64,000 bases of DNA, taken from the NCBI RefSeq assembly GCF_018333235.1, contig NZ_BORP01000005.1:124001-188000 (forward strand). Reading direction: 5' to 3'. The position numbers and the translations under genes are program-made. Every line of letters begins with the position of its first letter. The stretch's first letter is position 1. The notes under the pieces are model-generated. The model was not told the origin of the DNA, did no database searches, and saw nothing but the letters and a program-made list of their open reading frames with translations. Positions 19,421 through 28,154 of this stretch are shown piece by piece. The DNA comes from Ornithinibacillus bavariensis (lineage in GTDB: Bacteria > Bacillota > Bacilli > Bacillales > Amphibacillaceae).

Positions 19421-19606
19421 AAAGCCTTCTAATTTCTCATCAAAAATAGAGAAATTAGAAGGCTTTATAAATTAAAACCATCTCCGTTCTCATCTTTCAA
19501 ATGCAATATGGGTTGCATTTGTAGGATTTGGCACAGTGTTCATTTTCATGAATCTGTTGCCGAGACTTCATTGGGCCTATTCCCTCAATCTCTCTTGATA
19601 AGAAGT
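19421..19606 (-). ncRNA. SAM-I (S-box) riboswitch with transcription terminator
   Basis: The minus-strand leader of metN carries the S-box core. CTTATCAAGAGAGATTGAGG starts P1/P2, then GGCCCAATGAAGTCTCGGCAA (quoted in two parts: GGCCCAATGAAG, CTCGGCAAC), TGTGCCAAATCCT and GATGAGAACGGAG follow. An 18-bp terminator stem (19421-19438 with 19449-19466) and a T-run end the leader about 80 nt before metN. By the known mechanism, bound SAM favours the terminator and shuts off metNPQ and the M20 gene. Confidence 0.95.
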
Positions 19607-19770
19607 GATGTTACTATTTAATTGTTTGCAAGAATTATATATCACTATATTCCCAATTTGAAATACTGTCAATACCTTTTATTATTTTCTATACAATTAA
19701 TTTTATTTTCATGATTATGACAGATTGAATTAATGTTATTCGAGCTTTATGTTAAAATTAATAAATAAAC

Positions 19771-19806
19771 CCTACCAACCTTCCACTATAGTAGAAGGTT
19801 GGTAGG
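19771..19806. repeat. Perfect 13-bp inverted repeat upstream of the lipoprotein gene
   Basis: CCTACCAACCTTC and its complement with a 10-nt loop, 64 bp before the 19870 start. No U-run follows on the plus strand, so it may be an operator or a 5'-leader hairpin rather than a terminator. The rest of the 19607-19869 gap is AT-rich promoter DNA. Confidence 0.5.
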
Positions 19807-19869
19807 TAAATTTAAGATAAACAACTAGACCTTAAAAGGTTTAAACATCATGGAGGAATGATTTAACAA

Positions 19870-20487
19870 ATGAAAAAACGAACTAAAATTCTATTATTCA
19901 ACGCCACTTTCATTATTCTAGTAGGATGTGCAAATAATCCAACTAAAAACGAAACCGTTCATACAGAGGAAAGTATTCCATCAAGTACGGTAGGGGAAGC
20001 ATACGGTAATGATTCTTCTGACACCTCCAATGTAGCGTCGATTGGTACAGATAGCAATACTTCTGAAAATGGGGACGTAAGTGGAGGTCATACGGAAGAA
20101 AACAACCCACTATCCGAATACTCTAATGAACAAATCGAATATGCAAGAGTTTGGTTACAGCTTGGTCCAAATCAAGAAATAGACAATTTATATGTCCAAC
20201 ATATACCAGCTGGAACACCTCTCAATCCTGATGATGAGACTAGTGCTAATTATCCTGTGGATGTTATTCAGTTGGCTGGTTCTCGATTAGTCGATGGTTC
20301 TGTAACGTATAGTGGGAATGGCGATGGAACGATCAATATTTACAATGTACCAATTCGCTGGGATGGCCAATATCCTGCTGGTGAAGACTTCTACACAGAT
20401 ATTATTAACAATACAAAGCTTGTTTATATTGATCCAGCTGAAGATGATAACATCGTTGAGCTAATAAGAAAGCAAATTATTAATTAA
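19870..20487 (+). CDS. Putative lipoprotein with Ser/Thr-rich linker
   Basis: A 205-residue protein with a lipoprotein signal (ILVGC, Cys about residue 20), a low-complexity Ser/Thr/Asn/Gly-rich linker (about 25-85) and a C-terminal folded domain (about 90-205) starting SNEQIEYARVWLQLG. The layout is that of a surface-anchored lipoprotein. I recognise no named family or enzyme motif. The start has GGAGG eleven bases before the ATG. It is 50 bp before the DUF4256 gene and probably co-transcribed. Confidence 0.75.
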   Translation: MKKRTKILLFNATFIILVGCANNPTKNETVHTEESIPSSTVGEAYGNDSSDTSNVASIGTDSNTSENGDVSGGHTEENNPLSEYSNEQIEYARVWLQLGPNQEIDNLYVQHIPAGTPLNPDDETSANYPVDVIQLAGSRLVDGSVTYSGNGDGTINIYNVPIRWDGQYPAGEDFYTDIINNTKLVYIDPAEDDNIVELIRKQIIN

Positions 20488-20537
20488 ACCAAATATAAGC
20501 ATACATAGATCAAATAGGTGATAAGGAGGAAGCGAAT

Positions 20538-21101
20538 ATGAGTAATAAAAAGATGTTGTCACTAGAACAGCAGGAAGGATTATTTAGAGTATTGAATGCT
20601 CGTTTTGAGAAACATAGGAATCGCCATGAAGATATAGAGTGGGAAAAAGTCCAAGCAAAGCTAGAAGCGAATCCTAGTAAAATGTGGTCCCTATTTGAAA
20701 TGGAAAGAACTGGCGGTGAACCTGATGTTGTTGGTTATGATCAGGATAAGGACGAATACATTTTTTATGATTGTTCTGCTGAAAGTCCTAAAGGTCGCAG
20801 AAGTATTTGCTACGACAGAGAAGCACTGGAGGCTAGAAAAAAACATAAACCGGAAAACAGCGCTATGGACATGGCAACAGAAATGGGAATTGAACTCTTA
20901 ACGGAAGACCAATATAGAAAGCTACAGAAACTTGGAAACTTCGATATGAAAACATCTAGCTGGATAAAAACACCTGCTGAAATTAGAAAGCTTGGCGGCG
21001 CACTTTTTTGTGATTATCGCTATGAACATGTCTTTGTCTATCACAATGGTGCGGATTCATACTATGGTGCTAGAGGGTTCCGTGGTTCATTAACCGTATA
21101 A
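20538..21101 (+). CDS. DUF4256 domain protein
   Basis: A 187-residue soluble protein matching the DUF4256 family in length and in characteristic stretches: MWSLFEMERTGGEPDVVGYD, YDCSAESPKGRRSICYDR, and the C-terminal VFVYHNGADSYYGARGFRG. The function is unknown. It has a strong ribosome site (AAGGAGG) and is followed by a shared terminator. It is probably an operon with the preceding lipoprotein. Confidence 0.85.
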   Translation: MSNKKMLSLEQQEGLFRVLNARFEKHRNRHEDIEWEKVQAKLEANPSKMWSLFEMERTGGEPDVVGYDQDKDEYIFYDCSAESPKGRRSICYDREALEARKKHKPENSAMDMATEMGIELLTEDQYRKLQKLGNFDMKTSSWIKTPAEIRKLGGALFCDYRYEHVFVYHNGADSYYGARGFRGSLTV

Positions 21102-21202
21102 TTTAATAGATAGTCATATAAAGAAGAAACACTACAGGTGAGCTTAATTTCATTGTTTAGCTATCAAAGTTTTAGAGAAAGAATGAAATTCACAGTTGTA
21201 TA

Positions 21203-21250
21203 AAGGGGGATGATTTAAGTTTAGCAATAGCTAAATAAATCATCCCCCTT
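21203..21250. terminator. Bidirectional terminator
   Basis: Perfect 15-bp stem (21203-21217 with 21236-21250), AAGGGGGATGATTTA type, between the convergent DUF4256 gene and the membrane-protein gene. Confidence 0.75.
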
Positions 21251-21254
21251 GTAC

Positions 21255-22115
21255 TTAATTGGAGTCAATATAATTAAGAATTATCGGCTGATTCTCCTCC
21301 ATTGTCGCTTTGTATAAACTAATATTTCCAACAGTAGGTTTTGAAGCATCAGAGTGAACCTCAAAGTTTTCTTTTAATGCGATTGTCCATACTGCTTCAT
21401 TATCTTTCTTTAGAACGATTGCTAGTGTACCAAATTGCTCCAAATTCTCCCATGAGAACAATTCAGATTCATTACCTACCGTAACATTTATTCCATCTGG
21501 ACCACTTGTCACTGTGACATTATCTCCTTGCCAAACACCGTGTATCTCTGCTCCTACGTAATAATAGGATAATCCGCCCTTACGATCGCCATACGTCCCT
21601 ACAAATTGTTGAATGTCACCATTTTTATCCTTATAGGTTAGAACTGCTATATCCTTAGCCAGCCACTTTACTTTATTGTTTCCATTTATCTTATTTTCCA
21701 AGACTTCTTTAGGACGAGCGAGAATACCATAATACGGGCGATAATAGATTGCTTCCCCACTTTGGACATTTTCCTTTACCGAGAATATTTTACTCAAGCT
21801 TGGTGATATGCTTGTTATATTTCTAATTTGTTGATTGCTATTTTCAAGTAGGACAATATTCGTAAGAAAGAAGATAACTCCAATACTAGCAATAATAACT
21901 TGATGGCTATTTTTCAGTTTAAGTAAAACTAGCAGCGCTACCGCTAAAAAAACGACAAATAAAAGATTAATCATATAAAATATACGGTTATCAATATACT
22001 CCACTTGATAGCGCACATGTAAAAAGAGGAATCCCATTTGTAAGCAAAAAAATCCGATTGCAATTAGAAAAAGCGTCCAGCCGACTATTTTTTTCCATTT
22101 TGCCCTATCCTTCAT
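21255..22115 (-). CDS. Membrane-anchored hypothetical protein
   Basis: A 286-residue protein with three N-terminal membrane helices (about 10-30, 42-62, 72-90), then a roughly 190-residue extracytoplasmic domain with repeated short beta-type strands (YYYVGAEIHGVW, GPDGINVTVGNESE). No known motif is recognised. Its start overlaps the end of the BNR-repeat protein gene by 11 bp, so the two are translationally coupled and may act together at the outer face of the membrane. Confidence 0.75.
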   Translation of the reverse strand: MKDRAKWKKIVGWTLFLIAIGFFCLQMGFLFLHVRYQVEYIDNRIFYMINLLFVVFLAVALLVLLKLKNSHQVIIASIGVIFFLTNIVLLENSNQQIRNITSISPSLSKIFSVKENVQSGEAIYYRPYYGILARPKEVLENKINGNNKVKWLAKDIAVLTYKDKNGDIQQFVGTYGDRKGGLSYYYVGAEIHGVWQGDNVTVTSGPDGINVTVGNESELFSWENLEQFGTLAIVLKKDNEAVWTIALKENFEVHSDASKPTVGNISLYKATMEENQPIILNYIDSN

Positions 22116-23019
22116 CCGGTTCTACCTCCTGCAAAAACTCCCATGTTAGACCATTATCCTTTGAAATAAATTTTCCTTTTACTAATCCACCTTCATAATC
22201 ACCATTTGGCCCTTGATTTACTAGAACAGCCAGGTGGTCTTCCTCAATAAATGGAGCTTCCGCTTGAACAAACACTTTTCCGTACGGAGCGGGAATACTT
22301 AAACGAGCATGCCTCCAAACCTTTCCTCCATCCTGTGTCACATAGACATCTGGTGCTTCTGGATTAATGGTTCCATAGGATAGAAACCCTGTCTTCTCAT
22401 CCACAAAGCTACCGAATGCAATCATCCTAGTAGTTGGAGGATCTTCAGTTTTCGTCCAGGTTTTACCACTATCGAAGGTTAGGAATACTGTTGAATACTC
22501 TTGAGACATTGTACGATCACCTGATACGATTACATATCCAAAGCTATCATTTAGAAACGCAATCTTTCGAAAACGAAGCTCTGGAAATTCCTCAGCTATT
22601 ACACTATCTTGCCATGTATTCCCCTGATCAGTAGTATATTTCATGTTTAGCCCAACTTGCTTATATAGAAATGCTAAACGCTCTTCCGATAAAACATAGC
22701 TACCTTCAATCAATTCCTGTTTGTTCCCTTGATACTCTCCATTGAACAATAAATTTTTATCCACTGGGACTTTTATCCAATCCTTCCCCTTATTGTATGT
22801 AATAGTTAGTTCATCATTTTGTAAACTATAACTAATTGGGTCATCATTAACAGGTTGTAATGGCGTATTTTCTATCTCATTAGGTGTCTCTTCTTGGAGG
22901 TTATTTCGTAGATTTAGTTGTGGAAGCGTGTAGTTGTGTTCTAGATTCTGATAATAATATGTTCCTACGATGATTGCAGTTACCATAAGAACTGATAGTA
23001 TTAAAAGGTAATTTCTCAT
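22105..23019 (-). CDS. Membrane-anchored BNR/sialidase-repeat (beta-propeller-like) protein
   Basis: A 304-residue protein with an N-terminal signal-anchor (about 4-22) and at least four copies of the BNR motif S/T-x-D-x-G-x-T/V-W: TTDQGNTW, TFDSGKTW, TQDGGKVW and SKDNGLTW, with a weaker TYNKGKDW first. These repeats mark beta-propeller folds (YCF48/VPS10/sialidase-like). No sialidase catalytic residues (Arg triad, FRIP) are visible, so a binding or assembly role is likelier than glycosidase. It is first gene of a two-gene unit with 21255-22115. Confidence 0.8.
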   Translation of the reverse strand: MRNYLLILSVLMVTAIIVGTYYYQNLEHNYTLPQLNLRNNLQEETPNEIENTPLQPVNDDPISYSLQNDELTITYNKGKDWIKVPVDKNLLFNGEYQGNKQELIEGSYVLSEERLAFLYKQVGLNMKYTTDQGNTWQDSVIAEEFPELRFRKIAFLNDSFGYVIVSGDRTMSQEYSTVFLTFDSGKTWTKTEDPPTTRMIAFGSFVDEKTGFLSYGTINPEAPDVYVTQDGGKVWRHARLSIPAPYGKVFVQAEAPFIEEDHLAVLVNQGPNGDYEGGLVKGKFISKDNGLTWEFLQEVEPDEG

Positions 23020-23244
23020 GAATGGAACTCCTTTTTATTTCTATTTTCCTATATTTTGCTGGCTCTCTACAAATCTATAAAGTAACCATACTGGATTTAT
23101 CTATCGATGATCCTAAGTGTCTTGCTCCCATCCATGTCAGATAACTATAGGATACTTTTTATTAACATTAATGTTATCACAAGCAGAAATAAGTTTACAC
23201 ACTTAATAAGAGAAATTCACAATGCTACAGCCCTTCAAAACAAA

Positions 23245-23278
23245 TAGAAAAAGGGATTCAATTGAATCCCTTTTTCTA
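23245..23278 (-). terminator. Terminator of the Dus gene
   Basis: A 34-bp perfect palindrome (TAGAAAAAGGGATTCAA and its complement) with A-rich and T-rich ends, 32 bp past the stop of the dihydrouridine synthase gene. Confidence 0.8.
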
Positions 23279-23309
23279 ATACCTTTTTCAATTTTATACT
23301 AGCATTGAA

Positions 23310-24299
23310 TTAAGAAATTTCCCCTGTTTCATGATTATTTTTAATCATAAAATTAGTAAGCATCTCACGAACTTCATCCGTTGACTCTGTCGCCATTAAA
23401 TCATTTCGTAATTCACTTGCCCCTCTAAATCCCCGGACATATATCTTAAAGAAGCGACGTAGAGGTCTAAATGGACGTGGTTCATATTCTTTGGAATATT
23501 TATCATGTAAATCAAGCTGCAATCTTAAGAGATCTAGTAATTCCTCACTACTATGTTCTTTCTTCTCTTTTTCAAAGGCAAACGGATTTTTAAATACACC
23601 ACGCCCAATCATAACACCATCTACACCATATTGATCAACAAGTTTTAGGCCAGTTTGACGGTCAGGAATATCGCCATTGATTGTCAAAAGTGTATCAGGT
23701 GCCACCTCATCCCGAAGCTTCTTAATCTCTGGAATGAGCTCCCAATGAGCATCAACATTACTCATTTCCTTTTTTGTACGCAAATGTATGGAAAGATTTA
23801 CGATGTCTTGCTTCAATACATGTGTTAACCAGTCACGCCATTCGTCTACTTCCGTATAACCAAGTCTTGTCTTAACACTAACAGGCAATCCTCCCGCTTT
23901 TGCTGCTTGGATTAATTCTGCGGCAACCTCTGGACGCCGTATAAGACCACATCCCTTTCCTTTTGGTGCCACGTTTGGTGCAGGGCAGCCCATATTGATA
24001 TCCAAACCCTTAAACCCTAATTCTGCCATCCCAATACTCATTTGGCGAAAATATTCGGGCTTGTCTCCCCAAATATGGGCAACAATCGGTTGTTCATCCT
24101 CTGTAAATGTTAAGCGCCCACGTACACTTTGCTGGCCATCTGGGTGACAATAGCTCTCCGTGTTTGTAAACTCTGTAAAAAACACATCTGGTCTCGCTGC
24201 TTCGCTAATTACATGACGAAAAACAACATCCGTCACATCTTCCATTGGTGCAAGTATAAAAAACGGTCGTGGTAAATCACGCCAAAAATTATCTGTCAT
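23310..24299 (-). CDS. tRNA-dihydrouridine synthase (YfjN/DusC-like)
   Basis: A 329-residue FMN enzyme that reduces uridine to dihydrouridine in tRNA. It shows the N-terminal FMN loop LAPMEDVTD, the catalytic Cys105 in [11 protein letters not shown], conserved VKTRLGY, HLRTKKE and GVMIGRGVF (phosphate-binding), and the C-terminal helical tRNA-binding domain (about 245-329) with [17 protein letters not shown]. Its closest layout is the Firmicute YfjN group. It is a monocistronic unit with a terminator. Confidence 0.92.
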   Translation of the reverse strand: MTDNFWRDLPRPFFILAPMEDVTDVVFRHVISEAARPDVFFTEFTNTESYCHPDGQQSVRGRLTFTEDEQPIVAHIWGDKPEYFRQMSIGMAELGFKGLDINMGCPAPNVAPKGKGCGLIRRPEVAAELIQAAKAGGLPVSVKTRLGYTEVDEWRDWLTHVLKQDIVNLSIHLRTKKEMSNVDAHWELIPEIKKLRDEVAPDTLLTINGDIPDRQTGLKLVDQYGVDGVMIGRGVFKNPFAFEKEKKEHSSEELLDLLRLQLDLHDKYSKEYEPRPFRPLRRFFKIYVRGFRGASELRNDLMATESTDEVREMLTNFMIKNNHETGEIS

Positions 24300-24407
24300 A
24301 ATTAAATTCCAATCCTCTCATTATGGGAATTATTACTTTTCCCAAAAATAAAAAAGCAAAGATATCTCTGCCTCTTACACTTATACCATGCTTAAGCACT
24401 TTTTATC

Positions 24408-24478
24408 AACTATCGTAAATTTGGAACATTTTACTTTTTAATAGAAAGAATGAAATGTTCCAAAGAAAATTGATAGTT
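24408..24478. repeat. Interrupted long inverted repeat in the Dus upstream gap
   Basis: Arms AACTATC + 5 nt + TTTGGAACATTT and, opposite, AAATGTTCCAAA + 7 nt + GATAGTT around a 21-nt centre. It lies in the gene-free stretch 24300-24869, of which the remainder (24479-24797) shows nothing I can support. Confidence 0.45.
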
Positions 24479-24797
24479 AATGAAGGTAGATTGGAAAGAA
24501 AGGTTATATGGAAATGGTGATTATCTTAAATCTTGTCTCGCCTATTTCGTTACGATAATTAAGTCCATCTCATGCTATGGCTTATAGCTTTGGTTTTCCA
24601 TACGTTGTTTTATGAAATATTTAAGGAGAGTATTCAGAATTTATAGTGGATAAACAAATATAAGAACTGATATTAATTACAAATGGAGAAGAACATTGTT
24701 AAACTATTGGCGCGATTGTGGAGTAAACGTAAATAACTATATTAAACAAATACTATCGCTATGCCTTCATGATTTGAAAGCAAAGAACTTTTTGAAT

Positions 24798-24829
24798 AAG
24801 CCGCATTTCTCTACGGAAGAATGCGGCTT
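24798..24829 (-). terminator. Hairpin after the second GyrI-like gene
   Basis: Stem AAGCCGCATT / AATGCGGCTT with a 12-nt loop, 41 bp after the stop of the minus-strand gene at 24870. The following U-run is modest (ATTCAAAAAG). Confidence 0.55.
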
Positions 24830-24869
24830 CGTGGCATCAATAATTAACATTTTTTTTACTCAGTACCGA

Positions 24870-25349
24870 TTAGTAAATAGAATCACATAATTCCACTTGA
24901 ACATCTTCAGGTGCATTTTCTAATCGATGATAAAATTCTAAACTCCAATTTTCACGTGCACGCTGTAAACCTTTGTCAGCTATCCATTGATGTAACTTCT
25001 CATAACTATTCATGATTGAGTAAATTGGTCCATTGTGCATGGTAGTAGCGTATCTTTGTGGTGGAACAGTAAGGGTAACCATATCATTAGGGATATCGCT
25101 ATATTCAGATACTTGTACACAAACCCAGTAGCCATCTTGATCATCAGTTGATGCATCAACTACAAAAGCACCTACTTGCCTACCTGAATGTAATACGTTT
25201 TTAATTTCCGTAGTTCTTTCCTTAAGTAAAGCTGCTGCTTTTGAGATTTCTTCTTGATATTTATTTCCTTCACAAACGACACGAAATCCTACTAATCGGA
25301 TTTCTCCTAATTCCTTAATTGCCTTTTCGTCAATACTATTCTTTGACAT
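24870..25349 (-). CDS. GyrI-like small-molecule-binding protein (copy 2)
   Basis: A 159-residue stand-alone GyrI/effector-binding (SOUL-BRE1/GyrI-like) domain protein. Its sequence runs parallel to the upstream neighbour: LGEIRLVGFRVVCEGNKYQE, RTTEIKNVLHSGRQVGAFVV, DGYWVCVQVSEY, VTLTVPPQRYA, and a C-terminus ending DSIY. Such domains bind hydrophobic cations or, in Sbmc/GyrI, protect gyrase. Here the AraC regulator upstream carries two domains of the same fold. The three genes look like an operon made by domain duplication. The function is unknown; ligand buffering or sensing is an inference. Confidence 0.82.
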   Translation of the reverse strand: MSKNSIDEKAIKELGEIRLVGFRVVCEGNKYQEEISKAAALLKERTTEIKNVLHSGRQVGAFVVDASTDDQDGYWVCVQVSEYSDIPNDMVTLTVPPQRYATTMHNGPIYSIMNSYEKLHQWIADKGLQRARENWSLEFYHRLENAPEDVQVELCDSIY

Positions 25350-25410
25350 ATAATAGACATCCCTTCTTCTTAATTTCTGTTATTTTTACTATTAAGCATA
25401 CGTGCAACAG

Positions 25411-25995
25411 TTAATAAATCGAATTGTACAATACTACTTCAAGATCATCAGGGACGTTTTCATTGATTTCGAATTGTTGATAGAATTCAAGATTCCAACA
25501 ATCATTGGCACTTTTTATTCTTTTACGAATCAACCATTCCTGCAACCTTTCGTGACTTTTCCTTATTAAGTGTTTATGTCCTTGGTGTAATGTAATTGCG
25601 TATTTTTGTGGAGGTACTGTTAATGAGACCATATCTTTAGGAATATCTTCGTATTTAGATACTTGAACACTAACCCAATAACCGTCTTTTTCCGATGGAA
25701 ACTCCTCTACTATAAAAGCACCTATTTGCTTTCCAGAATTCAATACATGCTTAATCTCATCAGTTCTTCTATGTAGCAAATTGGCTGCTTTCGGTATTTC
25801 TTCTTGATATTTATCTCCTTCACATAAAACACGAAAACCTACTAATCGTATTTCTTCTAAATCCTTAATAAAATAGTTATGTTCGGTTTTCCTGTTTTCG
25901 CTTTTACCTAATAGAACCTTTAATGAACGTGGTTTTGGTTGGGGTTTAAAATCTTCAATAGGTAAGAGATTTTCAAGAGGTATCGCTTCACTCAT
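25411..25995 (-). CDS. GyrI-like small-molecule-binding protein (copy 1)
   Basis: A 194-residue protein. A 45-residue polar N-terminal extension (MSEAIPLENLLPIEDFKPQ) precedes a GyrI-like domain nearly colinear with copy 2 (LEEIRLVGFRVLCEGDKYQE, DGYWVSVQVSKYEDIPKD, VSLTVPPQKYAITLHQGHKH, ending YNSIY). Its start overlaps the AraC stop by 8 bp, so it is translated with the regulator. Tandem duplication explains the similarity to the next gene. Confidence 0.82.
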   Translation of the reverse strand: MSEAIPLENLLPIEDFKPQPKPRSLKVLLGKSENRKTEHNYFIKDLEEIRLVGFRVLCEGDKYQEEIPKAANLLHRRTDEIKHVLNSGKQIGAFIVEEFPSEKDGYWVSVQVSKYEDIPKDMVSLTVPPQKYAITLHQGHKHLIRKSHERLQEWLIRKRIKSANDCWNLEFYQQFEINENVPDDLEVVLYNSIY

Positions 25996-27343
25996 ACCAT
26001 TTGCTCCTTTCTATTATAGGTATATAGCAACGAACTGTAATCTCTTTGTTTATGGAAGTGTGATATAGTGCAAACCACTGTCTTGAATCATCAATGATAT
26101 ATTTTTCTTCTGATACAATCCAACGATGGATGATTTCCAAAACTCCCATTAATGATCCGTAGGACTTCGTTTCAATTGTAGCGAATAATCCACCGCCCAA
26201 CATCTTTTTATCAATAGTAGAATCGCTAATGCTATCAAGCCTTGACAAGGTGGTTATACCATATTCACACCAGTTTTCACGATCGTTTTCGTTTCCATAA
26301 TTGTAGGATAAATATAACTGACAATTAGCAAAGTCAATTGGTAAATCTGTTTCTAACCATTTTGATAGAGTATTATCAGCATCCGCTTGGGCACTTTCCC
26401 CATAACTTTTACTATAAGCAACCCAAAATGGCTCTACCTCTTCTACTTTAGCCATCTCTGGTTTCAGCTGACGTTCTATTGGCAGATATAATTTCATACG
26501 TACAAGCTTTTTGTTAAAAGTAATGTACTCTTCTAGATAGGTGTGCGCCCCTTCTGTAAACTGACTTTTCGGTAGCCATTCAGAATACAGTCGATTCCAT
26601 AATGAAATTATATTTTGTTCACATTCTGCTGATATTGATCCAACCGCATACAGCCCACCTTGAATATTTTTTATTTCCATTCCTTCTATTGAATCATAAA
26701 TAGATTCTTCCACAGGAACCAGCATTTCATAGGCGAAAACCTCGGTGGAATATTCTGAATTCCCATGGTACTCCGAGTCTATATTCCGTCCAAAATATCT
26801 AATTTTCTTATTGTTCATATGCGATTTTTGTATTAAACTTTGAACAATATTAAATGCATCCTTTTCAATTCCTTCGATACAATTGGCTTTATGTTTATAG
26901 CTGAATACAGTCATATCCTTTAGACGGAGTACCTTGACATCCGGATATCTATCAAACAAATCGCGCCCCTCGAGGTAATTTACCTTTTCGAATAGATTAA
27001 TATATTCAAAGCAATAATATATATCCGATTCTTTATATACCTTTGGCGTAACACCTACTATTTTTTTGAATGACTTCGAAAAAGATGCTTGTGATTCAAA
27101 ACCACATGCCAAAGCAATATCTAGGACTGTATTGTTTGAGTTTTTCAGATGTTCTGAAGCAATGCTAATTATTCTTTTACGCATGTAGTCTTTGACTGGA
27201 TGTCCAGTAAGAGAATAAAACATCCGATATAAATGTGGAAGTGACATTGAGGCTACCTTTGCTACTTCTTCTAATTCCACTTTGTCCTCCATATGTTCTT
27301 CTATAAAATCAATTGCTGCCTGAACACTTTCTATGTAATTCAT
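25988..27343 (-). CDS. AraC family regulator with two GyrI-like effector domains
   Basis: A 451-residue regulator. The N-terminal AraC/XylS double helix-turn-helix (about 1-105) shows VELEEVAKVASMSLPHLYRM, VLDIALACGFESQASFSKSF and the VGVTPKVYKES ending. Two consecutive GyrI-like effector domains follow (about 130-290 and 300-450). The Rob/BmrR type has one such domain; two in one chain, plus two free copies in the next two genes, is unusual. It heads a three-gene operon with an 8-bp overlap. The likely role is drug or hydrophobic-ligand sensing. No efflux gene is adjacent, so its targets are unknown. Confidence 0.87.
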   Translation of the reverse strand: MNYIESVQAAIDFIEEHMEDKVELEEVAKVASMSLPHLYRMFYSLTGHPVKDYMRKRIISIASEHLKNSNNTVLDIALACGFESQASFSKSFKKIVGVTPKVYKESDIYYCFEYINLFEKVNYLEGRDLFDRYPDVKVLRLKDMTVFSYKHKANCIEGIEKDAFNIVQSLIQKSHMNNKKIRYFGRNIDSEYHGNSEYSTEVFAYEMLVPVEESIYDSIEGMEIKNIQGGLYAVGSISAECEQNIISLWNRLYSEWLPKSQFTEGAHTYLEEYITFNKKLVRMKLYLPIERQLKPEMAKVEEVEPFWVAYSKSYGESAQADADNTLSKWLETDLPIDFANCQLYLSYNYGNENDRENWCEYGITTLSRLDSISDSTIDKKMLGGGLFATIETKSYGSLMGVLEIIHRWIVSEEKYIIDDSRQWFALYHTSINKEITVRCYIPIIERSKWYE

Positions 27344-27595
27344 TATTCACCACCTTTCTAGAAAAAACATACGTTGGATAGATGATTAAGGAATTATTTC
27401 CTTACTGTTACTATAACAAACAATTAAATTATACTTTTGTCCATTTTTATCAAATTATAGTACACTCGTTCACGAATTTTAACAAAGATATCTAAATATT
27501 ATTTTCCTCAGAGATTAACTCAGAAGAATTGTAAAATAATAAATCACAGTAAAGTAACCACCTTAAAAATATCCTCTGTTCCGATCATCGAACAA

Positions 27596-27630
27596 AGAAG
27601 GTACTCTCCTTAGTAAGAAAAGTACCTTCT
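27596..27630 (-). terminator. Terminator of the VOC gene
   Basis: Stem AGAAGGTACT / AGTACCTTCT with a 15-nt loop, then TTTG on the minus strand, about 60 bp after the VOC stop. The stretch 27344-27595, upstream of the AraC gene, has no gene. Confidence 0.6.
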
Positions 27631-27689
27631 AGTTAAAGAGATAATAGATAATGCCTTATTTTAAAATATCCACCTTTTCCATAAAGTAA

Positions 27690-28064
27690 CTAACCATTAC
27701 AAATCATTACAACATTTTTATCAGGATCACTAATATTAAAGAAAGCAAAATCATCAAATTCAATAATATCGGATTCTATTTGATAGCCTAACCCTATTAT
27801 ATATTCAAAGGACTTTTGAATGTCATCCGTATAAAAGTTAAACAGTGGATGTGGTGACGGACTTATTTTTTTAGTTGCGTCTAAAGGACCTGCATCCAAA
27901 GTAAGTCCAGTGTATTGATTCATTTGTAAATTATGAACTGGTCTTGAAACTTTTGTTAAGTCTATCTCTTGATTGAGCAATCGACTGTACCATTTGACAG
28001 ACCTTTCTAAATCACTTACATGGACAAAAACTGTGTTCATCTTATTTCTAATTGGGCTATTCAT
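27690..28064 (-). CDS. VOC (glyoxalase/dioxygenase fold) family protein
   Basis: A 124-residue single-module VOC protein with the typical opening TVFVHVSDLERSVKWYSRLL and C-terminal FFNISDPDKNVVMIC. One metal-ligand-like His (HVSD) and the C-terminal Asp/Asn region are seen, but not the full glyoxalase I set, so the activity is open. A 17-bp element shared with the ECF sigma gene lies 48-64 bp upstream (28112-28128), and an ECF sigma gene ends just beyond. Control by one of the ECF factors is a reasonable guess. Confidence 0.83.
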   Translation of the reverse strand: MNSPIRNKMNTVFVHVSDLERSVKWYSRLLNQEIDLTKVSRPVHNLQMNQYTGLTLDAGPLDATKKISPSPHPLFNFYTDDIQKSFEYIIGLGYQIESDIIEFDDFAFFNISDPDKNVVMICNG

Positions 28065-28111
28065 CTTTTATCTCTCCTTGTATAGTTTATTAATCCCTTT
28101 TACGGAATCTA

Positions 28112-28128
28112 TACTTATACAACGAATG
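28112..28128 (-). promoter_or_regulatory. Element shared with the ECF sigma gene promoter region
   Basis: Minus strand CATTCGTTGTATAAGTA, 16 of 17 bases identical to 13929-13945. It is positioned as a promoter for the VOC gene, 48 bp upstream of its start codon. The shared motif could be an ECF -10 region or a common sigma-A promoter. Confidence 0.4.
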
Positions 28129-28154
28129 AATTAATGAAAACCTTACATATGTTA

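Noticed and set aside
22105-23019. Sialidase enzyme call for the BNR-repeat protein
   Set aside because: Asp-box repeats alone mark the propeller fold. The catalytic Arg triad and FRIP motif are not visible.
24696-24890. Plus-strand 64-codon frame in the gap before the GyrI-like genes
   Set aside because: No ribosome site, it runs through the terminator hairpin at 24798-24829, and the composition is not protein-like.
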